A stretch of 64,000 bases of DNA, taken from Streptomyces sp. A0958. Lineage in GTDB: Bacteria > Actinomycetota > Actinomycetes > Streptomycetales > Streptomycetaceae. The translations under genes were made by a program, and so were the position numbers. The notes below the pieces were generated by a model, which was given only the letters and a program-made list of their open reading frames with translations, ran no database searches and was not told the DNA's origin. The stretch lies in contig NZ_SSBK01000029.1 in the NCBI RefSeq assembly GCF_004795035.1, forward strand, positions 17,133 through 81,132, given 5' to 3'. Each line of letters begins with the position of its first letter. Within the stretch, counting starts at the first letter, position 1. Below, piece after piece: positions 34,558 to 44,200 of this stretch.

Positions 34558-35038
34558 CCGTAAAACCGCCGTCGAATAGCGCGTCTTCCCTGCATATCAA
34601 ATGGCAAACACATGAAGTGTGCCCGTTATGCACCGTTTCGCCTACATCAAATGGCGCATAACGTCAGGCAGTTGGTCGAAGTGAATTACGTCGCGTTCGG
34701 CGACGAATTTGCCTGTGAATAAACTGTGTGGATACAGAAACGATCACCGTTGCATATCGCTCCGAAGTGCGGATTCACAGGAACGGGCCGATACGGCGGC
34801 AGCGGTGCTGGGGCCGGACGGCGGCGCGTGTGCGCGAAGGGGGCGCGCGGGTTCGAGCCGTCCGGCGCGCGGGGGGCGCAGGGGGCGTAGGGGGCGCAGA
34901 ATGGCGCGATATCGACAGGTCGATTCGTCACCCGGCAGCGACCCGGGGGGAGTTGGTGGCACGATGGACGGAACGGAGGGGTGCTCGGCAGCACATCTCC
35001 GGGCCGGCAAGGCGGACCGACCGAGGGTGTGATCAGTC
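34558..35038. promoter_or_regulatory. Relatively AT-rich intergenic region with direct and inverted repeats
   Basis: No gene is seen in this 481-nt stretch. It is clearly less GC-rich than its surroundings between 34560 and 34790. It holds a 10-bp direct repeat atcaaatggc at 34596-34605 and 34646-34655 (50-bp period), an inverted repeat cgttatgc/gcataacg (34624-34631 and 34656-34663), and a bulged hairpin around 34684-34710. These are likely regulator sites for the acyltransferase gene, the small gene at 35039, or both. Confidence 0.45.
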
Positions 35039-35233
35039 GTGGCCATTTCACTGTCTGTGGTGCTTCTTTTGGCCATCATCCTGGTGGTCATGATCCGAGG
35101 CGGCTCCATCAAGGCCGGACCCGCGGTCGTCGCGGTGCTCTTCGGCTTCTTCCTCGCGTCGACCGGCATGGCGCCGTCGATCAACAGGTTCATGAACTCG
35201 ATAGCCGAGACGATCAACCAGATCAGCTTCTGA
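35039..35233 (+). CDS. Small conserved membrane protein
   Basis: A 64-residue hypothetical protein. An N-terminal helix (VAISLSVVLLLAIILVVMIRGG) and a second hydrophobic stretch (VVAVLFGFFLASTGMAPSI) are joined by a short GSIKAGP loop; the end is polar (NRFMNSIAETINQISF). The GTG start is chosen because it opens the first helix; a gaggg box lies about 12 nt upstream. Similar small proteins upstream of the tig region are, as I recall, conserved in Streptomyces, but no function is known to me. A very strong terminator follows. Confidence 0.75.
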   Translation: MAISLSVVLLLAIILVVMIRGGSIKAGPAVVAVLFGFFLASTGMAPSINRFMNSIAETINQISF

Positions 35234-35275
35234 GCCGGTCCCGGCCCGGTGCCGAACCGGCGCCGGGCCCGGGAA

Positions 35276-35316
35276 ACGACGAGGGGCCCGGTCCACTGGA
35301 CCGGGCCCCTCGTCGT
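35276..35316. terminator. Very strong bidirectional terminator
   Basis: Arms 35276-35295 and 35297-35316 are perfectly complementary over 20 bp. It lies between the small membrane gene and the convergent tRNA-Gly gene. Confidence 0.85.
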
Positions 35317-35319
35317 GCG

Positions 35320-35393
35320 TGGAGCGGGCGACGGGAATCGAACCCGCGTAGCTAGTTTGGAAGACTAGGGCTCTACCATTGAGCTACGCCCGC
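35320..35393 (-). tRNA. tRNA-Gly (anticodon UCC)
   Basis: The minus strand starts with gcgggcgtagctcaatgg and folds as a full cloverleaf: a 7-bp acceptor stem gcgggcg/cgcccgc, a D loop with aatggtag, an anticodon arm ctagt-cttccaa-actag with anticodon UCC, and a T arm with ggttcgattcc. The 3' CCA is encoded (complement of 35320-35322). Confidence 0.96.
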
Positions 35394-35560
35394 GTGCGGT
35401 GCGCCGCAGGTCACGGGGACCGCGGCACGAGAAGCATCGTAGCGGGTCGCGGGCGCTGTCCGCACACCCCTTGCCGGGGCGGGCGGTGCCGCGGCCCGGC
35501 GGGCCCGCGCAAAGCGGCCGGCCCGGTGCCCGTCTGCATGTACCCTACGTGTCGCACCGA

Positions 35561-35637
35561 CGGGGTGTGGCGCAGCTTGGTAGCGCGTCCGCTTTGGGAG
35601 CGGAAGGTCGTCGGTTCGAATCCGGCCACCCCGACCA
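35561..35637 (+). tRNA. tRNA-Pro (anticodon UGG)
   Basis: Starts cggggtgtggcgcagcttgg and folds fully: acceptor cggggtg/caccccg, D arm gcgc…gcgc, anticodon arm ccgct-ttgggag-cgg with UGG, and T arm ggttcgaatcc. The 3' end accA is encoded. It lies 152 nt upstream of tig, as in other Streptomyces. Confidence 0.96.
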
Positions 35638-35788
35638 CCGGCAAGATCGCATTGTGGGAGTCATCCTCCTTGCCGTTACTATGCAAAATGCGTGCCCGTG
35701 TGTCTGATGTACCGGGCTCGGTCCGCGAAGCCGCCTCCCGTGCGGCGGAGCAGAACCCCAAGAAGTCAGCCACCAAGGAGACCGAACC

Positions 35789-37174
35789 GTGAAGAGCGCC
35801 GTGGAGACCCTGAACCCGACCCGGGTTCGGCTCAGCATCGAGGTGCCCTTCGAGGAGCTCAAGGACAGCCTCGACGCGGCGTACAAGAAGATCAACCAGC
35901 AGGTCACGGTGAAGGGGTTCCGCAAGGGCAAGATCCCCAGCCGGGTCATCGACCAGCGGTTCGGCCGTGGTGCTGTGCTGGAGGAGGCCGTCAACGACGC
36001 GCTCCCGAAGTTCTACACCGAGGCCGTCAACGAGGGTGAGCTCAACGTCCTCGGCCAGCCCGAGGTCGACATCACGGAGCTGAAGGACGGCGAGCTGCTG
36101 GCCTTCACCGCCGAGGTCGACGTGCGCCCCGAGATCGAGATCCCGGACTACTCCGGCATCGAGGTCACCGTCGACGCCCTCGAGGTCAGCGACGAGGACG
36201 TCGAGAAGGCCGTCGAGCAGCTCCGCGAGCGCTTCGCCTCGACCAACCCGGTCGAGCGCGCCGCCGCCGCCGGTGACGTCGTCACGATCGACCTGCAGGC
36301 CAAGGTCGAGGGCGAGGTCCTGGAGGACGGCGTGGCCGAGGGTGTCTCGTACACCATCGGCTCCGGTGAGCTCCTCGAAGGCATCGACGACGCCGTGACC
36401 GGCCTGGAGGCCGGTGGCGAGGCCACCTTCACCTCCGAGCTGAAGGGCGGCTCCGCCGAGGGCAAGGAGGCCGAGGTCACCGTCAAGGTCACCGCCGTCG
36501 CCGCCCGCGAGCTCCCCGAGCTGGACGACGAGTTCGCCCAGATGGCCAGCGAGTTCGACACGCTGGAGGAGCTGACGGCGGACAGCCGCAAGCGCCTGGA
36601 GAACACCAAGCAGTACGACCAGGCCACCCAGGCCCAGGAGCGCGTCCTGGAGGAGCTGCTCAAGCTCGCCGAGGTCCCGATCCCGGAGAAGCTGCTCGCG
36701 GACGAGGTCCAGACCCGCAAGCACAACCTGGAGCACCACCAGCTCGGTCAGATGGGTCTCACCCTGGAGAAGTACCTGGAGATCCAGGGCAAGACCCTCG
36801 AGGAGTTCGAGGCCGAGACGTCCGAGCAGGCCGTCAAGGGCATCAAGACCCAGTTCATCCTTGACGAGCTCGTCAACAAGGAGAAGCTGAACGTCAACCA
36901 GGAGGAGCTCACCGAGCACCTCATGCGGCGTGCCGCCTCCTCCGGCATGAGCCCGGACCAGTTCGCCCAGGCCGTGGTCGAGGGCGGCCAGGTGCCGATG
37001 CTCGTCGGCGAGGTCGCCCGCGGCAAGGCTCTGGCCGTCGTGGTGGAGGCCGCCAAGGTGGTCGACACCAACGGCGAGGTCGTCGAGCTGGAGGACGACG
37101 AGGACGCGGCGGAGGAGACCACGGAGGCCACCGAGGCCGCCGCCGGCGACGCCGAGGAGAAGACCGAGGCCTGA
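35789..37174 (+). CDS. tig: Trigger factor, ribosome-associated chaperone and prolyl isomerase
   Basis: A 461-residue protein that binds the ribosome exit and folds new chains. The ribosome-binding loop is GFRKGKIPSRVIDQRFG (about residues 46-62, with the G-F-R-K signature). The FKBP-like isomerase domain is around 160-245 (GDVVTIDLQAKVEGEVLEDG). The C-terminal helical arms follow. The tail is very acidic (VVELEDDEDAAEETTEATEA), normal for actinobacteria. The GTG has an aaggag box 9 nt upstream. In Streptomyces tig precedes clpP1 as here. Confidence 0.97.
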   Translation: MKSAVETLNPTRVRLSIEVPFEELKDSLDAAYKKINQQVTVKGFRKGKIPSRVIDQRFGRGAVLEEAVNDALPKFYTEAVNEGELNVLGQPEVDITELKDGELLAFTAEVDVRPEIEIPDYSGIEVTVDALEVSDEDVEKAVEQLRERFASTNPVERAAAAGDVVTIDLQAKVEGEVLEDGVAEGVSYTIGSGELLEGIDDAVTGLEAGGEATFTSELKGGSAEGKEAEVTVKVTAVAARELPELDDEFAQMASEFDTLEELTADSRKRLENTKQYDQATQAQERVLEELLKLAEVPIPEKLLADEVQTRKHNLEHHQLGQMGLTLEKYLEIQGKTLEEFEAETSEQAVKGIKTQFILDELVNKEKLNVNQEELTEHLMRRAASSGMSPDQFAQAVVEGGQVPMLVGEVARGKALAVVVEAAKVVDTNGEVVELEDDEDAAEETTEATEAAAGDAEEKTEA

Positions 37175-37192
37175 GCCTCGCACTGACCCCGC

Positions 37193-37231
37193 ACGACGGG
37201 CTCCGGACGCCACGCGTCCGGAGCCCGTCGT
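37193..37231 (+). terminator. Terminator after tig
   Basis: A perfect 17-bp stem (37193-37209 with 37215-37231) and a 5-nt loop. It separates tig from the clpP1 promoter. Confidence 0.85.
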
Positions 37232-37276
37232 CGTACCGCGGACGATTCGCCACAACCCTTGTGCCAACTGCGGAGC

Positions 37277-37293
37277 TTGCGCTCCCAGCGAAC
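37277..37293. promoter_or_regulatory. Candidate ClgR box upstream of clpP1
   Basis: TTGCGC-TCCCA-GCGAAC reads GTTCGC-TGGGA-GCGCAA on the other strand, close to the reported ClgR site of Streptomyces (GTTCGC, five bases, GCG). It lies 39 bp before a -10 box TAGGGT (37332-37337), a position suited to activation. ClgR is known to activate clpP1P2 and lon. Confidence 0.6.
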
Positions 37294-37331
37294 AGTTGCG
37301 GAAGCGGGATGGCGTTGTCCCACCTGCGCGT

Positions 37332-37337
37332 TAGGGT
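37332..37337 (+). promoter_or_regulatory. -10 box of the clpP1 promoter
   Basis: TAGGGT with no good -35 box 17 nt upstream, as expected for an activator-dependent promoter. The transcript would start near 37344, leaving a leader of about 80 nt before clpP1. Confidence 0.45.
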
Positions 37338-37426
37338 CCATGAAGAGGAAGGGTCGGGGAGTCCCGGCCCACCCGGTACGAAGACGCTGAGACGGCCGGA
37401 GCCGTCAGAGACGAGCAGGTGGATAC

Positions 37427-38044
37427 GTGACGAATCTGATGCCCTACGCCGCCGGAGAGCCGTCCCTCGGTGGAGGCCTCGGTGACCAGGTCTACAGCCG
37501 ACTGCTCGGCGAGCGCATCATCTTCCTCGGTCAGCAGGTCGACGATGACATCGCCAACAAGATCACCGCGCAGCTGCTCCTCCTTGCCGCAGAGCCGGAC
37601 AAGGACATCTACCTGTACATCAACAGCCCCGGCGGCTCGGTGACGGCCGGCATGGCGGTCTACGACACCATGCAGTACATCCCGAACGACGTGGTCACCA
37701 TCGGTATGGGCATGGCCGCCTCGATGGGTCAGTTCCTGCTCACCGGCGGCACCGCCGGCAAGCGCTTCGCGCTCCCGAACACCGACATCCTCATGCACCA
37801 GGGCTCGGCCGGCATCGGCGGTACGGCGTCGGACATCAAGATCCAGGCCCAGTACCTGCTGCGCACCAAGCAGCGGATGGCGGAGATCACCGCCCGCCAC
37901 TCCGGCCAGACCGTGGAGACGATCATCCGCGACGGCGACCGCGACCGCTGGTACACCGCGGAGGAGGCCAAGGATTACGGCCTCATCGACGAGATCATCA
38001 CGATCGCATCGGGCGTTCCGGGCGGCGGCGGCACCGGCGCCTGA
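37427..38044 (+). CDS. clpP1: ATP-dependent Clp protease proteolytic subunit 1
   Basis: A 205-residue serine peptidase that forms part of the ClpP1P2 barrel. The catalytic Ser is Ser99 in GMGMAASMGQFLL and the His is His124 in DILMHQGSAG; the Asp lies further on in the usual position. The ring-stacking motif LYINSPGGSVTAGMAVYDTM is intact. It starts with GTG preceded by caggtgg. Cotranscribed with clpP2 81 nt downstream. In Streptomyces clpP1P2 is the main ClpP system, needed for normal development. Confidence 0.97.
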   Translation: MTNLMPYAAGEPSLGGGLGDQVYSRLLGERIIFLGQQVDDDIANKITAQLLLLAAEPDKDIYLYINSPGGSVTAGMAVYDTMQYIPNDVVTIGMGMAASMGQFLLTGGTAGKRFALPNTDILMHQGSAGIGGTASDIKIQAQYLLRTKQRMAEITARHSGQTVETIIRDGDRDRWYTAEEAKDYGLIDEIITIASGVPGGGGTGA

Positions 38045-38124
38045 TCCGGCCCCCCCCGGACAGCGCCTCACCGCACCGCGCATCTCTCGTACGCCGAGAC
38101 ACCCAGCCACAGAACGCCACCAGG

Positions 38125-38808
38125 ATGGTGAACACCCACATGAACAACTTCTCCGGCGCCTCCGCGAGCGGCCTCTACACCGGCCCGCAGGTGGACAACC
38201 GCTACATCGTCCCGCGCTTCGTGGAGCGCACCTCGCAGGGCGTGCGCGAGTACGACCCGTACGCGAAGCTCTTCGAGGAGCGCGTGATCTTCCTCGGCGT
38301 GCAGATCGACGACGCGTCCGCCAACGACGTCATGGCGCAGCTGCTGTGCCTGGAGTCGATGGACCCGGACCGGGACATCTCCATCTACATCAACAGCCCC
38401 GGCGGCTCGTTCACCGCGCTCACCGCGATCTACGACACGATGCAGTTCGTGAAGCCGGACATCCAGACGGTCTGCATGGGCCAGGCGGCCTCCGCCGCCG
38501 CCGTCCTGCTCGCCGCCGGTACGCCCGGCAAGCGCCTGGCGCTGCCGAACGCGCGTATCCTCATCCACCAGCCGTCCTCGCAGACCGGCCGTGAGCAGCT
38601 CTCCGACCTGGAGATCGCGGCCAACGAGATCCTGCGGATGCGGACCCAGCTGGAGGAGCTGCTGGCCAAGCACTCCACCACGCCGATCGAGAAGATCCGC
38701 GACGACATCGAGCGCGACAAGATCCTGACCGCCGAGGACTCCCTCGCCTACGGTCTGGTCGACCAGATCGTGGCGACCCGCAAGAGCGCGGCCGGAGCGG
38801 CCGCCTGA
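38125..38808 (+). CDS. clpP2: ATP-dependent Clp protease proteolytic subunit 2
   Basis: A 227-residue ClpP subunit. The catalytic Ser is in CMGQAASAAAVLL and the His in ILIHQPSSQTG. YINSPGGSFTALTAIYDTMQF matches the strand and oligomer motif. The N-terminus before NRYIVPRF is long and likely removed by self-processing. The start is uncertain: ATG 38125 touches the agg of its box, GTG 38128 has better spacing, and MNNFSG at 38140 has none. Second gene of the clpP1P2 operon; a hairpin follows. Confidence 0.96.
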   Translation: MVNTHMNNFSGASASGLYTGPQVDNRYIVPRFVERTSQGVREYDPYAKLFEERVIFLGVQIDDASANDVMAQLLCLESMDPDRDISIYINSPGGSFTALTAIYDTMQFVKPDIQTVCMGQAASAAAVLLAAGTPGKRLALPNARILIHQPSSQTGREQLSDLEIAANEILRMRTQLEELLAKHSTTPIEKIRDDIERDKILTAEDSLAYGLVDQIVATRKSAAGAAA

Positions 38809-38821
38809 CGTGGGCCTCTGA

Positions 38822-38873
38822 CCCTTGGCACGGCACGGACACCCGGTCCAGGCCGTGTGTACCGTGCCAAGGG
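38822..38873 (+). terminator. Terminator or attenuator between clpP2 and clpX
   Basis: Outer arms cccttggcacgg (38822-38833) and ccgtgccaaggg (38862-38873) pair over 12 bp, with an inner cacgg/ccgtg extension. It suggests that clpX is largely transcribed on its own, as reported for Streptomyces. Confidence 0.7.
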
Positions 38874-38965
38874 GGGCCCGCATGGGGGGCCAGGCAAGGT
38901 ACCGTCGGATAGAGGCACCAGGAGCCGCTGAACCAGGCGTCTCCCAGGCGAAGGGGAAGCACCTC

Positions 38966-40264
<1,299 letters not shown>

Positions 40265-40282
40265 CGCGGTGCGGTAGTCGTA

Positions 40283-40332
40283 GGTACGCGAAGGGGCGCC
40301 CGGCCGGTTGGCCGGGCGCCCCTTCGCGTACC
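40283..40332. terminator. Strong bidirectional terminator between clpX and the convergent gene
   Basis: A perfect 23-bp stem (40283-40305 with 40310-40332) with a 4-nt loop ggtt. Confidence 0.9.
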
Positions 40333-40342
40333 CCGAGGAGCG

Positions 40343-41320
40343 TCAGGCCTTGACGCGAACCTCGTTACGCAGCTTGGCGGTAAGGGCCGCCGCCTCTTCG
40401 CCCGCCGTGGCCTTGCCCGCCATGACGTCCGCCATGTTCAGCGGCATGGTCCAGCCGAGGGTGCTGCGATCGCCCCAGATGCACATCTGCATGTGCACCT
40501 CCTTGGGGCCGGCCTGCGCGGCGTCTTCGTCGGCCTTCGCCGATGCCTCCTGGCACTTGAGGACGGCGTTGTCCAGCCCGGAGGGCGTGTACTCCTTCGG
40601 GCTGCCGATCATCTGCGGCCCGTCCTTCTCCTCCTTGAACTTCCCGACCATGTACTTGAACATCGCGTCGACGGTCTTCTCCGGATTGTCGATCGCGCCG
40701 TAGACGCCCTGGAAGTTCAGCATCTTGCTGCCCAGCGGGTTGCTCTCGTTCTTGACCTCGTACGAGGCGCCGGCGGATTTGGCGCTCTTGACGCCCCACA
40801 CCTCGGCGTCCTTCAGGTCTTCCTTCGTCATGCCGTCACCGGAGTTGTCGGAGTTCTTCTTGTACTCCGTGAGGACGGTCTCCGGCGTCACCAGCTTGTG
40901 CGGCCCGTCGTCCGCGATGGAGCTGCCGCCCCCGCCCGACGTCAGGAAGTACACCCCGCCGCCGATCACCGCCAGCGCCACGATGACGGCGCCCACGATC
41001 AGGCCCGTCTTCTTCTTCGGGGGCTCCGCCGGCGGGAAGCCCGGCTGCTGGCCGTAGACCGGCTGGCCGCCGTACGGGGGAGCGGGGGGCTGCTGCCCGT
41101 ACGGGCCGGGCTGCTGGGCCTGCGGGTAGCCGTAACCGGGCTGGGGCTGCTGCTGGGGCGGCACGCCCTGGGGGGCCTGCTGCGGGTAGCCGTAGCCGGG
41201 CTGCCCCTGCGGCGGGCCCTGCGGCGGCTGCCCGCCGTAAGGGCCCGGCTGCTGGCCGTACGGTCCGGGCTGGCCCTGCGGCGGCTGGCCACCGTACGGG
41301 CCCGGCTGGTTGTAGCTCAT
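40343..41320 (-). CDS. Membrane protein with Pro/Gly/Gln/Tyr-rich N-terminal domain
   Basis: A 325-residue protein. Residues 1 to about 125 are low-complexity PGPYGQQ, GYGYPQ and PPQG repeats. A Lys cluster (PPKKK) leads into one membrane helix (TGLIVGAVIVALAVIGGGVYFL). The outside part (about 155-325) is a folded domain with two Cys (LKCQEA and MCIWGD) that could pair; the segment CIWGDRSTLGW is typical of a group of Streptomyces membrane proteins with no known role. The ATG at 41320 has an agggga box 9 nt upstream. Function unknown; the tyrosine-rich tail may form intracellular condensates or bind partners, which is inference. Confidence 0.85.
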   Translation of the reverse strand: MSYNQPGPYGGQPPQGQPGPYGQQPGPYGGQPPQGPPQGQPGYGYPQQAPQGVPPQQQPQPGYGYPQAQQPGPYGQQPPAPPYGGQPVYGQQPGFPPAEPPKKKTGLIVGAVIVALAVIGGGVYFLTSGGGGSSIADDGPHKLVTPETVLTEYKKNSDNSGDGMTKEDLKDAEVWGVKSAKSAGASYEVKNESNPLGSKMLNFQGVYGAIDNPEKTVDAMFKYMVGKFKEEKDGPQMIGSPKEYTPSGLDNAVLKCQEASAKADEDAAQAGPKEVHMQMCIWGDRSTLGWTMPLNMADVMAGKATAGEEAAALTAKLRNEVRVKA

Positions 41321-41447
41321 CTGCGGTGTCCCCTGTTCGTGATGCTTACGCGTTCCGAACATCCTGACGGAAGCCCCGCGGGCGCGGGCCACCGGGAGGC
41401 ACACCGTTACGGAACAAACCGGTTTCGGGGCACGACCGTGACGGCCC

Positions 41448-41453
41448 TAAACT
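41448..41453 (+). promoter_or_regulatory. Leaderless-type -10 box of valS
   Basis: TAAACT ends 6 nt before the GTG at 41460, the spacing seen at several other genes here. It supports that GTG rather than the one at 41454. Confidence 0.5.
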
Positions 41454-41459
41454 GTGCGC

Positions 41460-44081
41460 GTGACCGAGAACCCAGCGCAGCAGCCAGCCAGCAACCCCGA
41501 ACTGCCGACCCAGTACACGCCGGCCGAGGTAGAGGGGAAGCTGTACGAGCGCTGGGTAGAACGCGGGTACTTCGAGGCGGACGAGCACAGCGACAAGCCG
41601 CCGTACTCCATCGTCATCCCGCCGCCCAACGTCACCGGTTCCCTGCACCTGGGCCACGCCTTCGAGCACACGCTGATCGACGCCCTCGTCCGCCGCAAGC
41701 GCATGCAGGGCTTCGAGGCGCTGTACCAGCCGGGCATGGACCACGCCGGCATCGCCACGCAGAACGTCGTCGAGCGAGAGCTCGGCAAGGAGGGCAAGTC
41801 CCGCCACGACCTGGGCCGCGAGGCCTTCGTCGAGCGCGTCTGGCAGTGGAAGAACGAGTCGGGCGGCCAGATCTCCGGGCAGATGCGCCGCCTCGGCGAG
41901 GGCGTCGACTGGTCCCGCGAGCGCTTCACGATGGACGAGGGCCTGTCCAAGGCCGTCCAGACCATCTTCAAGCGGATGTACGACGATGAGCTGATCTACC
42001 GCCGCGAGCGCATCGTCAACTGGTGCCCGCGCTGCCTCACCGCGATCTCGGACATCGAGGTCGAGTACCAGGAGGACGACGGCGAGCTCGTCTCCATGAC
42101 GTACGGCGAGGGCGACGAGACCATCGTCGTCGCCACCACCCGCGCCGAGACGATGCTCGGTGACACCGCCGTCGCCGTCCACCCCGACGACGAGCGCTAC
42201 CGGCACCTGGTCGGCAAGCAGATCAAGCTGCCGCTGACCGACCGTACGATCCCGGTCGTCGCCGACCACCACGTCGACCCCTCGTTCGGCACCGGCGCCG
42301 TCAAGGTCACCCCCGCCCACGACCCGAACGACTTCGAGATCGGGCAGCGCCACGACCTGCCCTTCCTCACCGTCCTCGACGAGCGCGCGGTCATCACCGT
42401 CCCCGGCCCCTTCGAGGGGCTCGACCGGATGGAGGCCCGCTCCGCCATCGTCGCGGCGCTGCGCGCCGAGGGCCGGATCGTCGCCGAGAAGCGGCCGTAC
42501 GTCCACTCGGTGGGCCACTGCTCGCGCTGCAAGACCACCGTCGAGCCGCGGCTGTCCATGCAGTGGTGGGTCAAGGTCGCCCCGCTCGCCGCGGCGGCCG
42601 GTGACGCCGTCCGCGACGGCAAGGTCAAGATCCACCCGCAGGAGATGGAGAAGCGGTACTTCGACTGGGTCGACAACCTCCACGACTGGTGCATCTCGCG
42701 CCAGCTGTGGTGGGGGCACCGCATCCCCGTCTGGCACGGCCCCGACGGCGAGATGGTCTGCGTCGGACCCGACGACGAGGCGCCCACCGGCGAGGGCTGG
42801 ACGCAGGACAGCGACGTCCTGGACACCTGGTTCTCCTCCGGCCTGTGGCCCTTCTCCACGCTCGGCTGGCCCGAACAGACCGACAGCCTCGCGAAGTTCT
42901 ACCCGAACTCCGTCCTGGTCACCGGCTACGACATCCTCTTCTTCTGGGTCGCCCGGATGATGATGTTCGGCCTGTACGTCAACGAGGGCGTCCCGCCGTT
43001 CGGGACGATCGTCCTGCACGGCATGGTCCGCGACGAGCACGGCAAGAAGATGTCGAAGTCCTTCGGCAACGTCGTCAACCCGCTGGACTGGATGGACAAG
43101 TACGGCTCCGACGCGCTGCGCTTCACCCTCGCGCGCGGCGCCAACCCGGGCACCGACGTCCCGATCGGCGAGGACTGGGTCCAGGGTTCCGCGAAGTTCT
43201 CCAACAAGATCTGGAACGCCACCCGCTTCGCCCTGATGAACGGCGCGACGATCGAGGGCGAGCTGCCGTCGGCCGACGAGATGTCGGTGACCGACCGCTG
43301 GATTCTCTCCCGGCTCAACAAGACGGTCGCCGAAGTCGACGCGTACTACGACGACTTCCAGTTCTCCAAGCTCAGCGAGGCGCTGCGGCACTTCGCCTGG
43401 GACGAGGTCTTCGACTGGTACGTCGAGCTGTCCAAGACCACGTTCTTCGGCGGCGGCCGTCCGGCCGAGGTCTCCGGCCGGGTCCTGGGCGAAGTCCTCG
43501 ACGTGATGCTGCGCCTGCTGCACCCCGTCGTCCCGTTCGTCACCGAGACCCTGTGGACCGCGCTCACCGGCCGCGAGTCCGTCGTCATCGCGGACTGGCC
43601 GAAGGACTCGGGCTTCCGCGACGACGCGGCCGAGCAGGAGATCGAACTCGTCCAGCAGGTCGTCACCGAGGTCCGCCGCTTCCGCTCCGACCAGGGCCTC
43701 CAGCCCGGCCAGAAGGTGCCGGCCGAGCTCGCCCTGACCGGCACCCCGCTCGCCCCGCACGAGACGGCCATGCGGCAGCTGCTGCGGCTCCAGCCGGCCG
43801 GCGACGGCTTCCAGGCCACCGCCTCGCTGCCCGTCGCCGGCGCGACCGTCGCCCTCGACCTCTCCGGCACGATCGACGTCGGCGCCGAGCGCAAGCGGCT
43901 GACGAAGGACCTGGCCGCCGCCGAGAAGGAGAAGGCCCAGGCCAACGGCAAGCTGAACAACGAGGCGTTCCTGGCCAAGGCCCCGGACAACGTGGTCGAC
44001 AAGATCCGCGGCCGGCTCGCGAAGGCCGAGGCCGACATCGAGCGGATCACCGGCCAGCTGGCGAACCTGCCGCAGGCCTGA
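41460..44081 (+). CDS. valS: Valyl-tRNA synthetase
   Basis: An 873-residue class I synthetase that charges tRNA-Val. The HIGH-type motif is GSLHLGHAFEHT (near 62) and the KMSKS loop is GKKMSKSFGNVVNP (near 529). The editing domain lies around 180-330 (ETMLGDTAVAVHPDDERY, then GTGAVKVTPAHDPND). A C-terminal coiled coil closes the protein (RLTKDLAAAEKEKAQANGKL). The start is set by the -10 box; a GTG two codons upstream is also in frame. A terminator hairpin follows. Confidence 0.97.
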   Translation: MTENPAQQPASNPELPTQYTPAEVEGKLYERWVERGYFEADEHSDKPPYSIVIPPPNVTGSLHLGHAFEHTLIDALVRRKRMQGFEALYQPGMDHAGIATQNVVERELGKEGKSRHDLGREAFVERVWQWKNESGGQISGQMRRLGEGVDWSRERFTMDEGLSKAVQTIFKRMYDDELIYRRERIVNWCPRCLTAISDIEVEYQEDDGELVSMTYGEGDETIVVATTRAETMLGDTAVAVHPDDERYRHLVGKQIKLPLTDRTIPVVADHHVDPSFGTGAVKVTPAHDPNDFEIGQRHDLPFLTVLDERAVITVPGPFEGLDRMEARSAIVAALRAEGRIVAEKRPYVHSVGHCSRCKTTVEPRLSMQWWVKVAPLAAAAGDAVRDGKVKIHPQEMEKRYFDWVDNLHDWCISRQLWWGHRIPVWHGPDGEMVCVGPDDEAPTGEGWTQDSDVLDTWFSSGLWPFSTLGWPEQTDSLAKFYPNSVLVTGYDILFFWVARMMMFGLYVNEGVPPFGTIVLHGMVRDEHGKKMSKSFGNVVNPLDWMDKYGSDALRFTLARGANPGTDVPIGEDWVQGSAKFSNKIWNATRFALMNGATIEGELPSADEMSVTDRWILSRLNKTVAEVDAYYDDFQFSKLSEALRHFAWDEVFDWYVELSKTTFFGGGRPAEVSGRVLGEVLDVMLRLLHPVVPFVTETLWTALTGRESVVIADWPKDSGFRDDAAEQEIELVQQVVTEVRRFRSDQGLQPGQKVPAELALTGTPLAPHETAMRQLLRLQPAGDGFQATASLPVAGATVALDLSGTIDVGAERKRLTKDLAAAEKEKAQANGKLNNEAFLAKAPDNVVDKIRGRLAKAEADIERITGQLANLPQA

Positions 44082-44087
44082 CGTCCG

Positions 44088-44130
44088 CGAAGCCCCCGTG
44101 ACCCCTCGCCGGAGGGGCGCGGGGGCTTCG
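44088..44130 (+). terminator. Terminator after valS
   Basis: Outer stem cgaagccccc/gggggcttcg (44088-44097 with 44121-44130), with an inner hairpin cccctc/gagggg. Confidence 0.8.
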
Positions 44131-44188
44131 CCGTGACCCCGCCGTGTCCGGCCCCCGGGCGGCTGCGCGCGATGCCGGTGGCCATCCG

Positions 44189-44194
44189 TAGACT
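44189..44194 (+). promoter_or_regulatory. Leaderless-type -10 box of folC
   Basis: TAGACT, 6 nt, then GTG at 44201; no ribosome site between. Confidence 0.55.
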
Positions 44195-44200
44195 GGCCCC

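Noticed and set aside
34728..35093. 121-codon ORF in the AT-rich intergenic region
   Set aside because: Composition shifts along its length, no ribosome site, and it overlaps the start of the small membrane gene at 35039.
35320..35637. tRNA genes as attachment sites of an integrative element
   Set aside because: Both tRNAs are intact with encoded CCA, and the genes beside them are core genes; no integrase is nearby.
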